Position numbers and translations under genes: made by a program
Notes under the pieces: model-generated
Seen by the model: the letters and a program-made list of their open reading frames with translations, nothing else
Databases searched by the model: none
Told to the model about the DNA's origin: nothing
Shown here: in pieces, positions 25,154-35,937 of the stretch
How the letters are laid out: each line of letters opens with the position of its first letter
Numbering within the stretch: position 1 is the stretch's first letter
DNA from: Leptolyngbya sp. BC1307
GTDB taxonomy: Bacteria > Cyanobacteriota > Cyanobacteriia > Phormidesmidales > Phormidesmidaceae
Direction of reading: 5' to 3'
Assembly: GCF_002286735.1 (NCBI RefSeq)
Contig: NZ_NRTA01000003.1
Coordinates: 143,804-207,803, forward strand
DNA: 64,000 bases

Positions 25154-25980
25154 TCTTTGTATCCCCAGCCATTGAACCAATCTTTTACTTAACTCATGGA
25201 GACCGCCATCCCCAATGGTGACCGCTTTCGCGGCAATGCTGCGCTACGGCTGATTTTGCGTCTGCTGTGCTGCTGCTGTTTGCGCTGAGCCAAATCGCTT
25301 TTGCTTATCGGCTCACGCTCAGCTGTATCCATAATCGCTATCAAACGTAGCGTATTTCAAGGCTGAAGCTCAATAAATAAACGCTCTATAAAACAGCGCA
25401 TCTACTTATTATTATCTGTGATCATCTACTAATAGTTAGATGGAGGCGGGTATATCGTCAAATAAGCAGTGAAATCTGGGCGTTGGCATAGCTTCAAACG
25501 TACCGTCTGATTTGTCAAGCCGCCGCCGACAAGGTTTCCCATAGACTCCTTATCCATAGGCCCCTGTAGACCGACGGACGCAAACCCCAGACGGGCTACT
25601 GACGGCCTACCAAAGTTTACAGCAACAGTCTTGATCTAGCTGCCAGTAAGTGTTCGGACTGATCAGTATTAGGGCGAAGAAACTACTATGATTGAGCTAG
25701 CTTGGTTAAGCAAATATTAAGCGCTGAACTCGGCATCGTAAATTACTTGCGAACTCCGTTTCAAATGAGGCAACTGTCACGCTCGACGAGTCACTCTTGT
25801 AGAGACTAACGGCGTAGAGACCAACGGCAGCCGATCAGCTCAAGTCAGCTTTGATGTCATCAGCAAATGGGTCATGAAAATGGGTCGTGAGAAATGGCAT
25901 GATAGTTTGCTTGTTTGGCAGTTTGAGCGAATAATCAATATTTGGCACAGCAGATTTAAGGACAAAAGGGACACAAACCT
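25154..25980. other. Long divergent intergenic region between zipN and pdhA
   Basis: About 830 bases with no supported gene; a minus-strand frame (25840-26589) runs antisense into pdhA and is judged a shadow. The stretch 25340-25460 is AT-rich and a plausible zipN promoter zone; 25890-25975 should hold the pdhA promoter. Tandem duplications occur at 25799-25828 and near 25865-25890 (AATGGGTC(A/G)TGA twice). The length is notable for a compact region, and a small RNA or long leader could be present, but no known RNA family is recognised. Confidence 0.45.
25799..25828. repeat. 15-bp tandem duplication upstream of pdhA
   Basis: GTAGAGACTAACGGC (25799-25813) is followed directly by GTAGAGACCAACGGC (25814-25828), identical except for one base. 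Confidence 0.7.
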
Positions 25981-27009
25981 ATGGTTCAGGAAAGACCACT
26001 GCCGACCTTTCAGTCGGCCTCTCCCCAGGTGACGACTGGCGAGGGCCTGACGATCTATGAAGACATGGTGCTGGGGCGCTACTTCGAAGACAAGTGCGCT
26101 GAACTGTATCAGCGAGGCAAGGTCAAAGGGTTTGTGCACCTGTACAACGGGCAAGAGGCAGTTTGCTCGGGTGTAGTCAAGGCGATGCGCGCCGATGACT
26201 ACGTCTGCAGCACCTACCGTGACCACGTTCATGCGCTCAGCGCTGGGGTGAGTGCGCGGGCAGTGATGGCCGAGCTGTTTGGCAAGGAGACTGGCTGCAG
26301 TAAGGGGCGGGGTGGCTCTATGCACATATTCTCCAAAGAGCACAATATGCTGGGCGGCTACGCTTTTATTGGGGAAGGCATTCCGGTCAGCTTGGGCGCG
26401 GCTTTTCAAACTCGCTATCGCCGCGAGGCGATGGGCGATGCTAGTGCTGACCAGGTGACGGCGTCTTTCTTTGGTGACGGGACGACTAATAACGGTCAAT
26501 TTTTTGAATGCTTGAACATGGCGGCACTGTGGAAGCTGCCGATTATCTTTGTCGTAGAAAATAACAAGTGGGCGATTGGCATGGCCCACGAGCGGGCGGC
26601 CTCGCAGCCCGAAATCTATAAGAAGGCCAGCGTTTTTGGCATGCCTGGCTATGAGGTCGATGGGATGGATGTGCTGGCCGTGCGGGCAGCGGCTAAAACG
26701 GCTGTCGAGCGGGCCCGCGCTGGCGAAGGGCCAACGCTGCTAGAGTGCCTGACCTATCGCTACCGGGGACACTCGGTGGCTGACCCGGATGAGCTGCGAT
26801 CGCCCGATGAGAAAAAGCTGTGGCGCGATCGCGATCCGATCAAACGATTTGAAGCCTACCTGCTAGAGCAAGACCTCGCCAGCGAAGCCGACCTCAAATC
26901 CATCCGCAGCAAGATCACCGAGGTTGTAGAAGACGCCCTCACCTTTGCCGAAGAGAGCCCAGATCCGAATCCTGCCGATCTCTACAAATATATCTTCGCC
27001 GAAGACTAA
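25981..27009 (+). CDS. pdhA: Pyruvate dehydrogenase E1 component, alpha subunit
   Basis: A 342-residue thiamine-diphosphate enzyme subunit that, with PdhB, decarboxylates pyruvate and passes the acetyl group to the E2 lipoyl domain. The fold starts at [20 protein letters not shown]; the TPP motif is [20 protein letters not shown] (about 164-183), beginning with GDG and ending in the typical N region; [19 protein letters not shown] and [19 protein letters not shown] match the phosphorylation-loop regions of E1 alpha. Length is standard for plastid-type cyanobacterial PdhA. It precedes pdhB by 65 nt on the same strand, an operon arrangement not universal in cyanobacteria. Confidence 0.96.
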   Translation: MVQERPLPTFQSASPQVTTGEGLTIYEDMVLGRYFEDKCAELYQRGKVKGFVHLYNGQEAVCSGVVKAMRADDYVCSTYRDHVHALSAGVSARAVMAELFGKETGCSKGRGGSMHIFSKEHNMLGGYAFIGEGIPVSLGAAFQTRYRREAMGDASADQVTASFFGDGTTNNGQFFECLNMAALWKLPIIFVVENNKWAIGMAHERAASQPEIYKKASVFGMPGYEVDGMDVLAVRAAAKTAVERARAGEGPTLLECLTYRYRGHSVADPDELRSPDEKKLWRDRDPIKRFEAYLLEQDLASEADLKSIRSKITEVVEDALTFAEESPDPNPADLYKYIFAED

Positions 27010-27074
27010 GCTGCCCGCGTCTTTAATTTCGTAAATTTTCAACCCTCTACTCTCAATTTCCCCATCCTCTCCTC

Positions 27075-28058
27075 ATGGCACAAACCTTTTTATTTGACGC
27101 CCTTCGCGAAGCGATCGACGAAGAAATGGCCCGCGACCAAACTGTGATGGTCATGGGTGAAGATGTCGGTCAGTACGGCGGCTCTTACAAAGTCACCAAA
27201 GACCTGTATAACAAGTACGGCGAGCTGCGCGTGCTCGATACCCCGATTGCAGAAAACAGCTTTACCGGCATGGGCATCGGCGCGGCTATGACCGGGCTGC
27301 GGCCAATCATCGAAGGCATGAACATGGGGTTCTTGCTACTGGCTTTTAACCAAATTTCTAATAACGCCGGCATGCTGCGCTACACCTCCGGCGGCAACTT
27401 CAAAATTCCAGTGGTGATTCGTGGCCCAGGCGGGGTGGGATCGCAGCTCGGGGCAGAGCACTCTCAGCGGCTAGAAGCTTATTTCCAGGCGGTGCCCGGC
27501 CTCAAAATTGTCGCCTGCTCAACGCCGCGCAATGCCAAGGGGTTGCTCAAGGCCGCGATTCGCGACGACAATCCGGTGCTGTTTTTTGAGCATGTGCTGC
27601 TCTATTTCAATAAGGAAGATCTGCCCGATGATGAGTACATTTTGCCCCTAGACAAGGCCGAAACGGTACGCTCCGGTAAAGACGTAACGATTTTGACCTA
27701 CTCGCGGATGCGCTACCACGTCATGAAGGCAGTAGAGTCGCTAGAGCAAAAGGGCTATGACCCTGAGGTAATCGATCTGATCTCGCTGAAGCCGATTGAC
27801 TATGACACCATTGGGGCATCAATTCGTAAAACCCACCGGGTGATCATTGTCGAAGAGTGCATGCGAACGGGCGGAATTGCCGCAGAGATTATTGCGTCTA
27901 TTAACGATCGCTTTTTTGATGAGCTAGACGGGCCGGTGATTCGCCTATCGTCTCAAGATATCCCTACACCCTATAACAAAGGGCTAGAAGATCTGACCAT
28001 TGTGCAGCCCGCGCAGATTGAAGAAGCCGTCGAAAAAATTATGCAGGGCCGACTGTAG
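27075..28058 (+). CDS. pdhB: Pyruvate dehydrogenase E1 component, beta subunit
   Basis: A 327-residue partner of PdhA in the alpha2beta2 E1 complex. It begins [20 protein letters not shown] with the conserved [20 protein letters not shown] (about 28-47) and contains [38 protein letters not shown] with the catalytic-site His, and [17 protein letters not shown] in the C-terminal transketolase domain. It lies 65 nt after pdhA. The E2 and E3 genes are not in the window. Confidence 0.96.
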   Translation: MAQTFLFDALREAIDEEMARDQTVMVMGEDVGQYGGSYKVTKDLYNKYGELRVLDTPIAENSFTGMGIGAAMTGLRPIIEGMNMGFLLLAFNQISNNAGMLRYTSGGNFKIPVVIRGPGGVGSQLGAEHSQRLEAYFQAVPGLKIVACSTPRNAKGLLKAAIRDDNPVLFFEHVLLYFNKEDLPDDEYILPLDKAETVRSGKDVTILTYSRMRYHVMKAVESLEQKGYDPEVIDLISLKPIDYDTIGASIRKTHRVIIVEECMRTGGIAAEIIASINDRFFDELDGPVIRLSSQDIPTPYNKGLEDLTIVQPAQIEEAVEKIMQGRL

Positions 28059-28229
28059 GCTAGGGGCATAGGCTAGCGCCATAGGCTGGCGTCACAATTC
28101 GTCAATCTTTCTGCCTCGGTCGCTAAGATTGAGGCAGTTAGGTATTAGGATATTTAACTGCGTCGGGCTGCGTCGGTCGGATTAGACGGCTGCGATCGCA
28201 CCTTGTATTGATTTGGGTAGGTAAGCAAC

Positions 28230-29675
28230 TTGGGTAAGCAACGCTCGATACTGGCCGCTTTGCTAGCGCTGACGATTGCGGCGATAGTCATTATTGTGCA
28301 GATCCCCACCCAGTTAGGGTTAGACCTGCGGGGCGGCACCCAGCTAACGATGCAGATACAGCCCAGTGAGCAAATCCCCAATGTGGGTGAGCGCGAGCTA
28401 GCCGCCGTTCAGCGAGTGATTGAAAACCGGGTGAATGGCTTGGGCGTCTCCGAAGCGGTGGTGCAAAGCGTCGGGCAAAATCAGCTCTCGATTCAGCTAC
28501 CGGGCGTGAGCGACCCGGAAAAGGCTGAACGGGTATTAGGCGGCACAGCGCAGCTAGAATTTCGCAACCAAAAGCCGGGTACTGAAGGACAACTTCGGGC
28601 GCTGCAAACGATTGCTCAGCAGCAGCAAAATCAGCAGCAGGCATTAGTAGACAACGGGGATGAAGCAGCAATCGCAGCGAATCAGGCGGCGATTGAAGCC
28701 AACCAAGAAGACATTCTGGCCCTGTTTGCCGAATCCGATCTGGGCGGTGACAAGTTGAAAGATGCGATCGCCAGCCCCGTGGGTGGCCCTGGCGGTGCGT
28801 GGCAGGTCAATATCGAATTTGACAGCGAAGGCGCAGACCTGTTTGCTCAGCTCACTCGCGACATCGCGGGCACCGGACGCGGCCTCGGCATTTTTCTAGA
28901 CAATCAGCTGATCAGCGCCCCGGGGGTTGATGTGTCGAACGCTAAAACCGGCATTATCGGTGGCCGCGCCCAGATTACCGGCAGCTTCGATGCAGAAGCC
29001 GCTCGCAATTTAGAAATTCAGCTGCGCGGCGGCTCGCTTCCCCTACCGGTAGAAATCGTTGAGAACCGCACAGTAGGTGCAACTTTAGGCAGAGACAGCG
29101 TCGAGCGCAGCTTATATGCGGCCATATCTGGTTTGGTGCTGGTACTAATTTTCATGGCAGTCTACTACCGGTTGCCGGGGCTGCTAGCAGATATTGCCTT
29201 AGTGGTCTATGCCATACTCACTTGGGCCGCTTATAACCTGCTAGGGGTCACGCTGACGCTGCCTGGCATTGCCGGATTCATTCTCAGCGTCGGCATGGCG
29301 GTAGATGCCAACGTGCTGATTTTTGAGCGCACCCGTGAGGAACTGCGAGCAGGCAAGAGTCTTTACCGTTCGGTGGAATCTGGATTTTACCGAGCTTTTT
29401 CCAGCATTCTCGATAGTAATGTGACCACACTGATTGCCTGCGGCGCCCTGTTCTTTTTGGGAACGGGACTGGTACGAGGCTTTGCCCTGACTCTGGCAAT
29501 TGGGGTAATCATCAGTATGTTTACGGCGGTTACCTGTAGCCGCACGCTGCTGTTTTTCACCATTGGCTTTCCGCAGTTTCGCAAGCCCAATCTGTTCTGT
29601 CCGGGCGTTGATGCTCTGCCCACAGGCGCAGCTTCTAGACCCGATTCATCCCCTTCTCCTAGCGCTTCAAAATGA
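28230..29675 (+). CDS. secD: Protein translocase subunit SecD
   Basis: A 481-residue membrane protein that with SecF uses the proton gradient to assist Sec-dependent export. A TTG at 28230 is the likely start ([20 protein letters not shown], first membrane helix); a near-repeat GGGTA(G)GTAAGCAAC around it makes the exact start uncertain. The first periplasmic block starts [15 protein letters not shown], the family signature; the large periplasmic domain contains a Gln/Asn/Ala-rich insertion (about 130-165). The C-terminal half has five helices including [20 protein letters not shown] and [12 protein letters not shown]. Its stop overlaps the secF start by 4 nt (ATGA). Confidence 0.95.
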   Translation: MGKQRSILAALLALTIAAIVIIVQIPTQLGLDLRGGTQLTMQIQPSEQIPNVGERELAAVQRVIENRVNGLGVSEAVVQSVGQNQLSIQLPGVSDPEKAERVLGGTAQLEFRNQKPGTEGQLRALQTIAQQQQNQQQALVDNGDEAAIAANQAAIEANQEDILALFAESDLGGDKLKDAIASPVGGPGGAWQVNIEFDSEGADLFAQLTRDIAGTGRGLGIFLDNQLISAPGVDVSNAKTGIIGGRAQITGSFDAEAARNLEIQLRGGSLPLPVEIVENRTVGATLGRDSVERSLYAAISGLVLVLIFMAVYYRLPGLLADIALVVYAILTWAAYNLLGVTLTLPGIAGFILSVGMAVDANVLIFERTREELRAGKSLYRSVESGFYRAFSSILDSNVTTLIACGALFFLGTGLVRGFALTLAIGVIISMFTAVTCSRTLLFFTIGFPQFRKPNLFCPGVDALPTGAASRPDSSPSPSASK

Positions 29676-30649
29676 AACTCAACGTCATCAAGCAACGCAC
29701 CCTCTGGTGGTGCATTTCTGGAGCGATTATCCTGGTCGGGATGGCGTCGATGGCGTTTTCATGGCAGCAGTATGGCGCGCCGATTAAGCCCAGCCTCGAC
29801 TTTGTCGGCGGTACGCGGTTGCAGCTTGCCCGCGATTGCAGCGTTGCTGACAACTGCGCCGAGCTGATTGACATTGCCGATGTTCGGCAGGTGCTAGATG
29901 AACAAGGCTTGACCGGCAGTAGCATTCAGCTGCTAGGTGAGCAGCAGCAGTCGGTGGTGGTTCGCACCCGCAACTTAGATGTCGATCAGCGCGATCAGCT
30001 GCAATCGCGCTTAGCAGAGGCGATTGGCACCATTGATCCGCAGGCTACCAAAAACGACACGGTTGGCCCAACCCTCGGCAAGCAGTTGCTGACCTCGGGC
30101 CTGCTGTCTCTGCTGGTGTCGTTTGCACTGATTGCCGCCTACCTCAGCTTGCGATTCCGCCTGGACTATGCCGTACTTGCCATCGTTGCGCTACTGCACG
30201 ATGTACTGGTGACGCTAGGAATATTCTCCATCTTGAGCCTGGTCACTGGGTACGAAGCCGATAGTCTGTTTATTGTGGCGCTGCTGACTATCGTGGGCTT
30301 TTCGGTGAACGATACGGTGGTCATCTACGACCGCATTCGTGAAACCCTGAAGCGCACGCCCAACCGCTCAATCAACAACATCGTCGAAGAATCGGTAAAC
30401 GATACGCTAGGCCGCTCCATTAACACCACGTTAACGACGGTGCTGCCCCTACTGAGCATTGTGCTGTTTGGAGGCGAAACGCTGAAGTTTTTTGCGCTGA
30501 GCCTGATTACCGGCTTCATTGCCGGAGCCTATTCCAGCATTTTTATTGCCAGTACGCTGCTAGCCTGGTGGCGCAGCCGCTCAGAAGACGATGATTTTGA
30601 CGAGCCCGGTTTTGATGAACCAGCAGATTCTGCGCCAAGTGCGCTCTAA
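29672..30649 (+). CDS. secF: Protein translocase subunit SecF
   Basis: A 325-residue partner of SecD, translationally coupled to it. The first helix is [20 protein letters not shown], followed by [13 protein letters not shown] with the DFxGGT motif, a small periplasmic domain, and five C-terminal helices. [16 protein letters not shown] (about 210-225) is the family signature in the fourth helix and loop. The C-terminus is acidic. The window has separate secD and secF, the usual cyanobacterial arrangement. Confidence 0.95.
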   Translation: MKLNVIKQRTLWWCISGAIILVGMASMAFSWQQYGAPIKPSLDFVGGTRLQLARDCSVADNCAELIDIADVRQVLDEQGLTGSSIQLLGEQQQSVVVRTRNLDVDQRDQLQSRLAEAIGTIDPQATKNDTVGPTLGKQLLTSGLLSLLVSFALIAAYLSLRFRLDYAVLAIVALLHDVLVTLGIFSILSLVTGYEADSLFIVALLTIVGFSVNDTVVIYDRIRETLKRTPNRSINNIVEESVNDTLGRSINTTLTTVLPLLSIVLFGGETLKFFALSLITGFIAGAYSSIFIASTLLAWWRSRSEDDDFDEPGFDEPADSAPSAL

Positions 30650-30708
30650 AAAGGGCTTTGCCGGGATTACTGTGACATCAAGAAATCTATATTTCATATT
30701 TACAGTAG

Positions 30709-31107
30709 ATGATAGATCGCGATCACGCTGAAGAAGTTCAAGAAATCGAGGCGCTGCGACGGGCCATGATGCGTAGCTGGTGGTGGGTTTGTCTGGCGCT
30801 TTGGCTGAGCGTAGGCATTCTCAGCTTGTGGTGGCTGCGTTCAGGGTTGCAAGAACTCGGGGAGTATTTCACCTGGGCAGCGGTGCGCTACATGCTTTAT
30901 TACGAGCGCCGGGCAGCGATCGGGTTAGGGCTGTGTTACGGCATGACGCTAGCCCTATTAGTTAGCGAAAGCCGCCACATCTTATGGGGTCTCTCGGACG
31001 GCGAAAGATCGCGCCTGCTCACCCATCTCAACAAAATTCGCAATCAAGGCCCCTCTCATCCTCAGTGGAAAATTATCCGCCCTGCAGAATCTCATTCAGG
31101 AAAATAG
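30709..31107 (+). CDS. Small two-helix membrane protein, unknown
   Basis: A 132-residue protein with two predicted membrane helices: WWWVCLALWLSVGILSLWWL (about 24-43) and IGLGLCYGMTLALLVSE (about 71-87). The N-terminus is acidic and the C-terminal ~40 residues are basic and soluble (GERSRLLTHLNKIRNQ). I do not recognise a family. It starts 59 nt after secF on the same strand and may be read from the same transcript, but the start has no strong ribosome-binding site. Confidence 0.6.
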   Translation: MIDRDHAEEVQEIEALRRAMMRSWWWVCLALWLSVGILSLWWLRSGLQELGEYFTWAAVRYMLYYERRAAIGLGLCYGMTLALLVSESRHILWGLSDGERSRLLTHLNKIRNQGPSHPQWKIIRPAESHSGK

Positions 31108-31244
31108 AGAATTTACGGGCAAGCCACTCCTTTTGCCGGGCATCAATCGAGTTAAGTCAGATTGAGTATTGGGAGCGGTTTTGGTCTTTTAGCAGTTGAA
31201 GGCTTCATGATCGTGACATCGACCGCCCTCTTCACTTCATCTCT

Positions 31245-34064
31245 GTGACTTCACCCCACATCAATCGCTCCGCTGGCAATGGCCGCGCTACTTTACTTGC
31301 CTACATCAGCAAATGGTGGTGGCTGCTGGGCATCGTCCTGCTGTTACTGGCTTCCGCAGGTACGATAGTGCACTGGCTCACTGAATACTGGTGGTTTAGC
31401 ACAGTCGGCTTTGATAGCGTATTCCGGTTGCGCTTAGGATGGAGCGTTCTCTGCACGGTTTTGGCCTTTGTCGTTTACGGCGCTGTCTTGTTTGCCAACT
31501 ATTGGCTGGCGCTGTGGCTGACGCGCGATCGCCCCTTCTATGTCCCCCCAAAAAATAGCGAATGGGCATCGATTATTCCAGGGTTAGTCACCTATGGCGG
31601 CGCGAGTTTGATTGTGCTGCTAGCAGTCGGTGCAGCGCAGCGCGGCAGTCAGGCGTGGGAACCTTTACTCAAATTTTTCAACGCGACTGCCTTTAATATT
31701 ACCGACCCAATCTATCAGCAAGACGTTGGATTCTACGTTTTCCGGATGCCGGTTTACCAGGGCTTGCAGCGTCAGGGGCTAGAGCTGCTGGTGTGGGCCT
31801 TGCTGATCTCGGTTGTGATCTACGCCGTGAAGGGAGAAATTCGCCTGGAGCGAGGCTGGAAGTATTTTTTGACGGGCCCAGTAAAGACGCATCTGTGCGT
31901 GCTGTTGAGTGCGATCGCTCTAGTCGCAGCTCTCGGCTACTGGCTAGCCCGTTACGACCTGCTCTACTCAGCTAGCGGCGTCGTATTTGGCGCTGGCTAT
32001 ACCGATGCCAATGCCCGGCTACATGCCTACAGTATTCTCGGCATCATTACCCTCGTCATTGCCGCTCTGTTCATAGTATCCCTGTGGCGACAGGGGTTCT
32101 CTTTACCCATTGCCAGCATCGCCCTATACTTTGCCGTCTTTTTGGTAGTGGGTGGCCTCTATCCTTGGGTTCAGCAGAGCCTTGTGGTAGAACCTAACGA
32201 ACTTGATAAAGAAGCCCCCTTCATTGCCCACAACCTCGACTTTACCCGCCAGGCATACGGACTAACCAACGTGCAGCGTGAGGATTTCACTGTCCAAGAC
32301 AGCCTGGATAATGCCGCGCTTGAGCAAAACGCAGCTACCCTCGATAACATCCGGCTCTGGGGTTACCAAACGCTGCTGAGCACCTATCAAGAGCTGCAGA
32401 GCCTGCGGCTGTACTATCGCTTTCACGATGTCGATATTGACCGCTACACCTTAGATGGCGACTACCGGCAAGTCATGCTGGCCGCCCGCGAACTCGACTA
32501 TGACGCAGTGCCCGAAAAGGCCAGAAACTGGGTCAATCAACGCCTCAAATATACGCACGGCTATGGCCTGGCGATGAGCCCGGTCAATCAGGTCACGGTA
32601 GAGGGTCTGCCCGACTTTTTTATCAAAAATATTCCACCTGTGACCTCCACTGACATTGAGATCGATCAGCCGCGCATTTACTACGGCGAAGAGACCAACC
32701 ATTACGTCTATACCGGCACCAGCACCGAAGAATTTGACTATCCCTCAGGGAATGACAACGCTGGCAACATCTACGATGGCGCGGGCGGCGTGCCGATGGG
32801 CTCATTCTTCCGGCAGCTGGCCTATGCTTTTGACTTTGGCACTTTTAAGCCGCTCATTTCTAACTACTTTACCGGCAGCTCAAAGATTCACTATCATCGC
32901 AATATCGTCGAGCGATCGCAGCAGATTGTGCCTTTTCTGCAGCTCGATAGTGACCCCTATCTAGCGCTGATTGACGGGCGGTTTCAGTGGATATTAGATG
33001 GCTATACAACGAGCGATCGCTATCCCTATTCCGAACCCTTAGCAATCTCCCCCGACGCCGACGTCCTGCTGTCTACTCAGAGCCAGCTAGAAGACATCGC
33101 CGCCAGCGGGACGAACTACATTCGCGATGCCGCTAAAGTCGTCATTGATGCCTACGACGGCTCACTCACGGTCTATGCCATTGACAGCACTGACCCCATC
33201 TTAGCCACCTATCAAAAAATCTTTCCCGACCTGTTCACGCCCCTTGAAGCCGCTTCGGAGCAGCTGCGCGCCCACTTTCGCTACCCGCTAAATCTGTTCC
33301 AAATTCAGTCGCAGATTTACCGGGCTTACCACATGGAAGATACAGAGGTGTTCTACAACCAGGAAGATCTCTGGCAGGTACCGCAGCAGCTCACAGACAG
33401 CAGCACAACCGAACCCATGCCGCCCTACTACGTGATTATGCGGCTACCCAACGAATCCGGTGAAGAGTTTTTGCAAATTCTCCCCTTCACCCCCTCCCGC
33501 AAAGACAACATGGTTGCCTGGATGGCCGCTCGCTGCGACGGGGATCAATATGGCCAGCTAGTACTGTACGAGTTTCCCAAGCAGGTGCTGGTATACGGCC
33601 CCCAGCAGGTAGAAGCTCGCATCGACCAGAATCCTGACATTTCTGAGCAGCTCACCCTTTGGAACCAGCAGGGATCTAGCGTCATTCGCGGCAATCTGCT
33701 GGTGATCCCCGTTGATCAGTCTCTGCTCTATTTTGAGCCGGTTTATTTGCAGGCAGACCAGAGCGCGCTGCCCGAGCTCAAGCGAGTCATTGTCGCCTTC
33801 AAAAACACCATCGTCATGCGCCAGACGCTGCCCGAAGCACTAGAGGCCATCTTTGGCAGCGCACCAGCCGAAGATAGCTCAGCAGCATCAGCCGCCCCTG
33901 GAAATCCCTCTGGAAACCCGACTGGCGCGCCCAGCGCTCTGGTACAGGCTGCCATTGAAGCCTATGAGGACGGCCAAGCGGCTCTACAAGCTGGCGATTG
34001 GTCTGCTTATGGTCAGTCTCAGCAGCGATTGGGCGAGCTGCTGCTGCAGCTCAATGGCGAATAA
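31245..34064 (+). CDS. UPF0182 family membrane protein
   Basis: A 939-residue protein of the UPF0182 family, found in cyanobacteria and actinobacteria, without an assigned function. It starts with GTG at 31245. The N-terminal third has seven hydrophobic segments, the first WWWLLGIVLLLLASAGTIVH and the motif YWWFSTVGFDSVFRLRLGW after it. From about residue 310 it is a large soluble domain, probably exposed to the periplasm: PFIAHNLDFTRQAYGLTNV, RYPYSEPLAISPDADV, RDAAKVVIDAYDGSLTVYA and ELKRVIVAFKNTIVMRQTL are typical family segments. A Ser/Ala/Pro/Gly linker precedes a short C-terminal helix pair. Length is normal. Confidence 0.93.
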   Translation: MTSPHINRSAGNGRATLLAYISKWWWLLGIVLLLLASAGTIVHWLTEYWWFSTVGFDSVFRLRLGWSVLCTVLAFVVYGAVLFANYWLALWLTRDRPFYVPPKNSEWASIIPGLVTYGGASLIVLLAVGAAQRGSQAWEPLLKFFNATAFNITDPIYQQDVGFYVFRMPVYQGLQRQGLELLVWALLISVVIYAVKGEIRLERGWKYFLTGPVKTHLCVLLSAIALVAALGYWLARYDLLYSASGVVFGAGYTDANARLHAYSILGIITLVIAALFIVSLWRQGFSLPIASIALYFAVFLVVGGLYPWVQQSLVVEPNELDKEAPFIAHNLDFTRQAYGLTNVQREDFTVQDSLDNAALEQNAATLDNIRLWGYQTLLSTYQELQSLRLYYRFHDVDIDRYTLDGDYRQVMLAARELDYDAVPEKARNWVNQRLKYTHGYGLAMSPVNQVTVEGLPDFFIKNIPPVTSTDIEIDQPRIYYGEETNHYVYTGTSTEEFDYPSGNDNAGNIYDGAGGVPMGSFFRQLAYAFDFGTFKPLISNYFTGSSKIHYHRNIVERSQQIVPFLQLDSDPYLALIDGRFQWILDGYTTSDRYPYSEPLAISPDADVLLSTQSQLEDIAASGTNYIRDAAKVVIDAYDGSLTVYAIDSTDPILATYQKIFPDLFTPLEAASEQLRAHFRYPLNLFQIQSQIYRAYHMEDTEVFYNQEDLWQVPQQLTDSSTTEPMPPYYVIMRLPNESGEEFLQILPFTPSRKDNMVAWMAARCDGDQYGQLVLYEFPKQVLVYGPQQVEARIDQNPDISEQLTLWNQQGSSVIRGNLLVIPVDQSLLYFEPVYLQADQSALPELKRVIVAFKNTIVMRQTLPEALEAIFGSAPAEDSSAASAAPGNPSGNPTGAPSALVQAAIEAYEDGQAALQAGDWSAYGQSQQRLGELLLQLNGE

Positions 34065-34082
34065 GTGTTTGGCGAACCTCTT

Positions 34083-34116
34083 ATAGCTATGAGCTTAGCT
34101 ATGAGCTATGTAGCTC
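34083..34116. repeat. TAGCTATGAGCT repeat and palindrome at convergent gene ends
   Basis: TAGCTATGAGCT is repeated between the UPF0182 stop and the end of the convergent glycosyltransferase gene, and GAGCTA/TAGCTC (34103-34108 with 34111-34116) forms a perfect palindrome. The glycosyltransferase stop codon (34099-34101) lies inside the repeat. It may serve as a bidirectional terminator. Confidence 0.45.
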
Positions 34117-35394
34117 TTGAGATAAAGGTACCGCTGACTTTTTCTGAACGGGCTCGAAGACACTTTGCGGCTCGACAGCGTTTCTCAATAGAGACTCGTA
34201 AGCCGCTAGCGCTTGGTTAAACGAGTAGTGGTCAATGGCATACTGCCGCCCTCGCTTGCCAAACTCTTCGACCTTGCTGGGATTGTCATACAGGTACTGA
34301 ACGGCTTTGGTCAATTCAGTTGGGCTTTCTGGCTCTACCACTAGACCCGCCTGACTGTGCTGCACCGCTTCAGCCGCAGCGCCATGAGAAGGCACCGAAG
34401 CAATCACCGGTCGGCCGCTGGCCATGATTACTTGAGTTTTAGAAGGCATATTAAAGCCCACTACATTCTGCTTTTGCATAATCAGCGAGACATCGGCTGC
34501 TGCGAGCATTTCTGGCAGCTCTTCGCGGCCCACAAACGGCAGCAGGTGAAGGTTTTGGACGTTCAGCTCTAAGCGCAGTCTCTCTAATTCTGCGAGCTGG
34601 CTTTCTTCGCCGACGATGACAAAGCGAATGTCGGGGTTATCCTGCATTTGCGCCGCCGCCCGAATAATGGTGCGCACACCCTGCGTCCGAGCGATGTTGC
34701 CAGAGTAGAGGACAACAAACTTTCCGGTTAAGCCGTGGGCGCGGCGGAAGGCGTTATTTTCCTTTGACAAGGGCTGAATAAAGCTGACATCCACCCAGTT
34801 AGAAATGCACTCTATCTTGCGCTTGGGTACGTCTTTGCCGATCAGGTTTTCGGCAAAACAGGGCGTAATCACCGCAATCTTGTTGGCGTGGGCGTAGGCA
34901 AATTTTTCAAGCTGCTCAAAAACTTTGATAGCCAGCTTGTTGGTAATTAGCCCGGTCTGAACGGCGGCCTCCGGCAGAATGTCTTGCAGGCTAAGAACGG
35001 TAGGGCAGCGGTGAAAGGCTTGAGCTGCTGCGACAGGAAGGCAAGCGGGTAAAGACGGGCTAGTAGACAAAATGACATCGGGTCGCCAGCCGCTGATAGC
35101 TTTGAAAAGGCTCAATAGCGCAAAGCTACCGTCTAATAGCGCTCGGCCAATCAGCCCGGGCTTGGGGCGAATGGCTACAAAGCAGCGCTCAATTTCTACG
35201 CCGTTGCGGACTTCACGCTTGTAGAGCTGGCCCCGGTAGCCGGGGTAGATCTTACGCTGCGGATAGTTCGGCATGGCCGTGACTACCCTGACTTTGTGAC
35301 CTCTCTCCACCAATCCCTCTGCAAGTTCTGTCATGAGGGGAGCGATGCCGATGGGTTCTGGATAGTAGTTGTAAGAATAGAGAAGGACACGCAT
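34099..35394 (-). CDS. WcaI/WbuB-like family 4 glycosyltransferase
   Basis: A 431-residue GT-B glycosyltransferase. The start MRVLLYSYNYYPEPIGIAPL and HKVRVVTAMPNYPQRKIYPG are typical of the WcaI/WbuB group that builds exopolysaccharide or O-antigen repeat units. The segment VLSLQDILPEAAVQTGL lies in the acceptor side; VVLYSGNIARTQGVRTIIRA begins the donor domain and VVGFNMPSKTQVIMASGRPV is the E-x7-E-equivalent region, here with a Pro-Ser-Lys as in this group. No membrane helix. No polymerase, flippase or priming transferase is adjacent, so its pathway cannot be named. Confidence 0.88.
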   Translation of the reverse strand: MRVLLYSYNYYPEPIGIAPLMTELAEGLVERGHKVRVVTAMPNYPQRKIYPGYRGQLYKREVRNGVEIERCFVAIRPKPGLIGRALLDGSFALLSLFKAISGWRPDVILSTSPSLPACLPVAAAQAFHRCPTVLSLQDILPEAAVQTGLITNKLAIKVFEQLEKFAYAHANKIAVITPCFAENLIGKDVPKRKIECISNWVDVSFIQPLSKENNAFRRAHGLTGKFVVLYSGNIARTQGVRTIIRAAAQMQDNPDIRFVIVGEESQLAELERLRLELNVQNLHLLPFVGREELPEMLAAADVSLIMQKQNVVGFNMPSKTQVIMASGRPVIASVPSHGAAAEAVQHSQAGLVVEPESPTELTKAVQYLYDNPSKVEEFGKRGRQYAIDHYSFNQALAAYESLLRNAVEPQSVFEPVQKKSAVPLSQELHSS

Positions 35395-35937
35395 GGGTGG
35401 TAGCTCTTGGACTAATCGTTCAGGGACTGGGCGTTTCGGGATGCAGTGAAGCGTAGAGGCAATGGCTAAATGAGACCGGCGGACTGAAACTATGCAAGCT
35501 AGACGACATAGAGAAGCACCTGGTGTGCTGTGTCACTTGCGGTACCCCAAGACTAACGACACTAGACAAAGAGGCCGACTGATCTCTCTCTAGCTTCAGC
35601 TAATCTTTAGAGAGGGGGGGCGGTTTCTGTGAAGTTTATAAAAAGCCACGTAGGCGGAGAACCGGCTGCACGAAGATTGGAAGCAATTCATACGGACAGG
35701 AAAAGGCAGCTCAAGCAGCCTGCTCAGAGATGGAAGATCTTCTGTATCAAGGACAGCCATGATCAGGCGCGAAAATGCTGCGGGCGAACTGACGGCTATA
35801 AATAGGTGATAATAGTTACTTCAGGACTGACTCTACTTATTCCCAATCAGCCAGGGAGAAAGCTCAGTTCATTTACGCATTTCGTTGATAGCCCGCAGCG
35901 GTTGTTTCACTCAACACTTGTAGACAAGGAGAGCTAG
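35395..35937. other. Divergent intergenic region, no gene seen
   Basis: About 540 bases between the glycosyltransferase (minus) and the CIA30 gene (plus). It contains no frame with coding support and no recognised RNA. The right end has an AAGGAG ribosome-binding site at 35926-35931. Around 35620 a G-run GAGAGGGGGGGCGG stands out but has no assigned role. Confidence 0.4.

Noticed and set aside
25840..26589. A 249-codon minus-strand frame
   Set aside because: It is antisense to the 5' part of pdhA, shows no domain or export signal, and is explained by codon bias of pdhA on the other strand.
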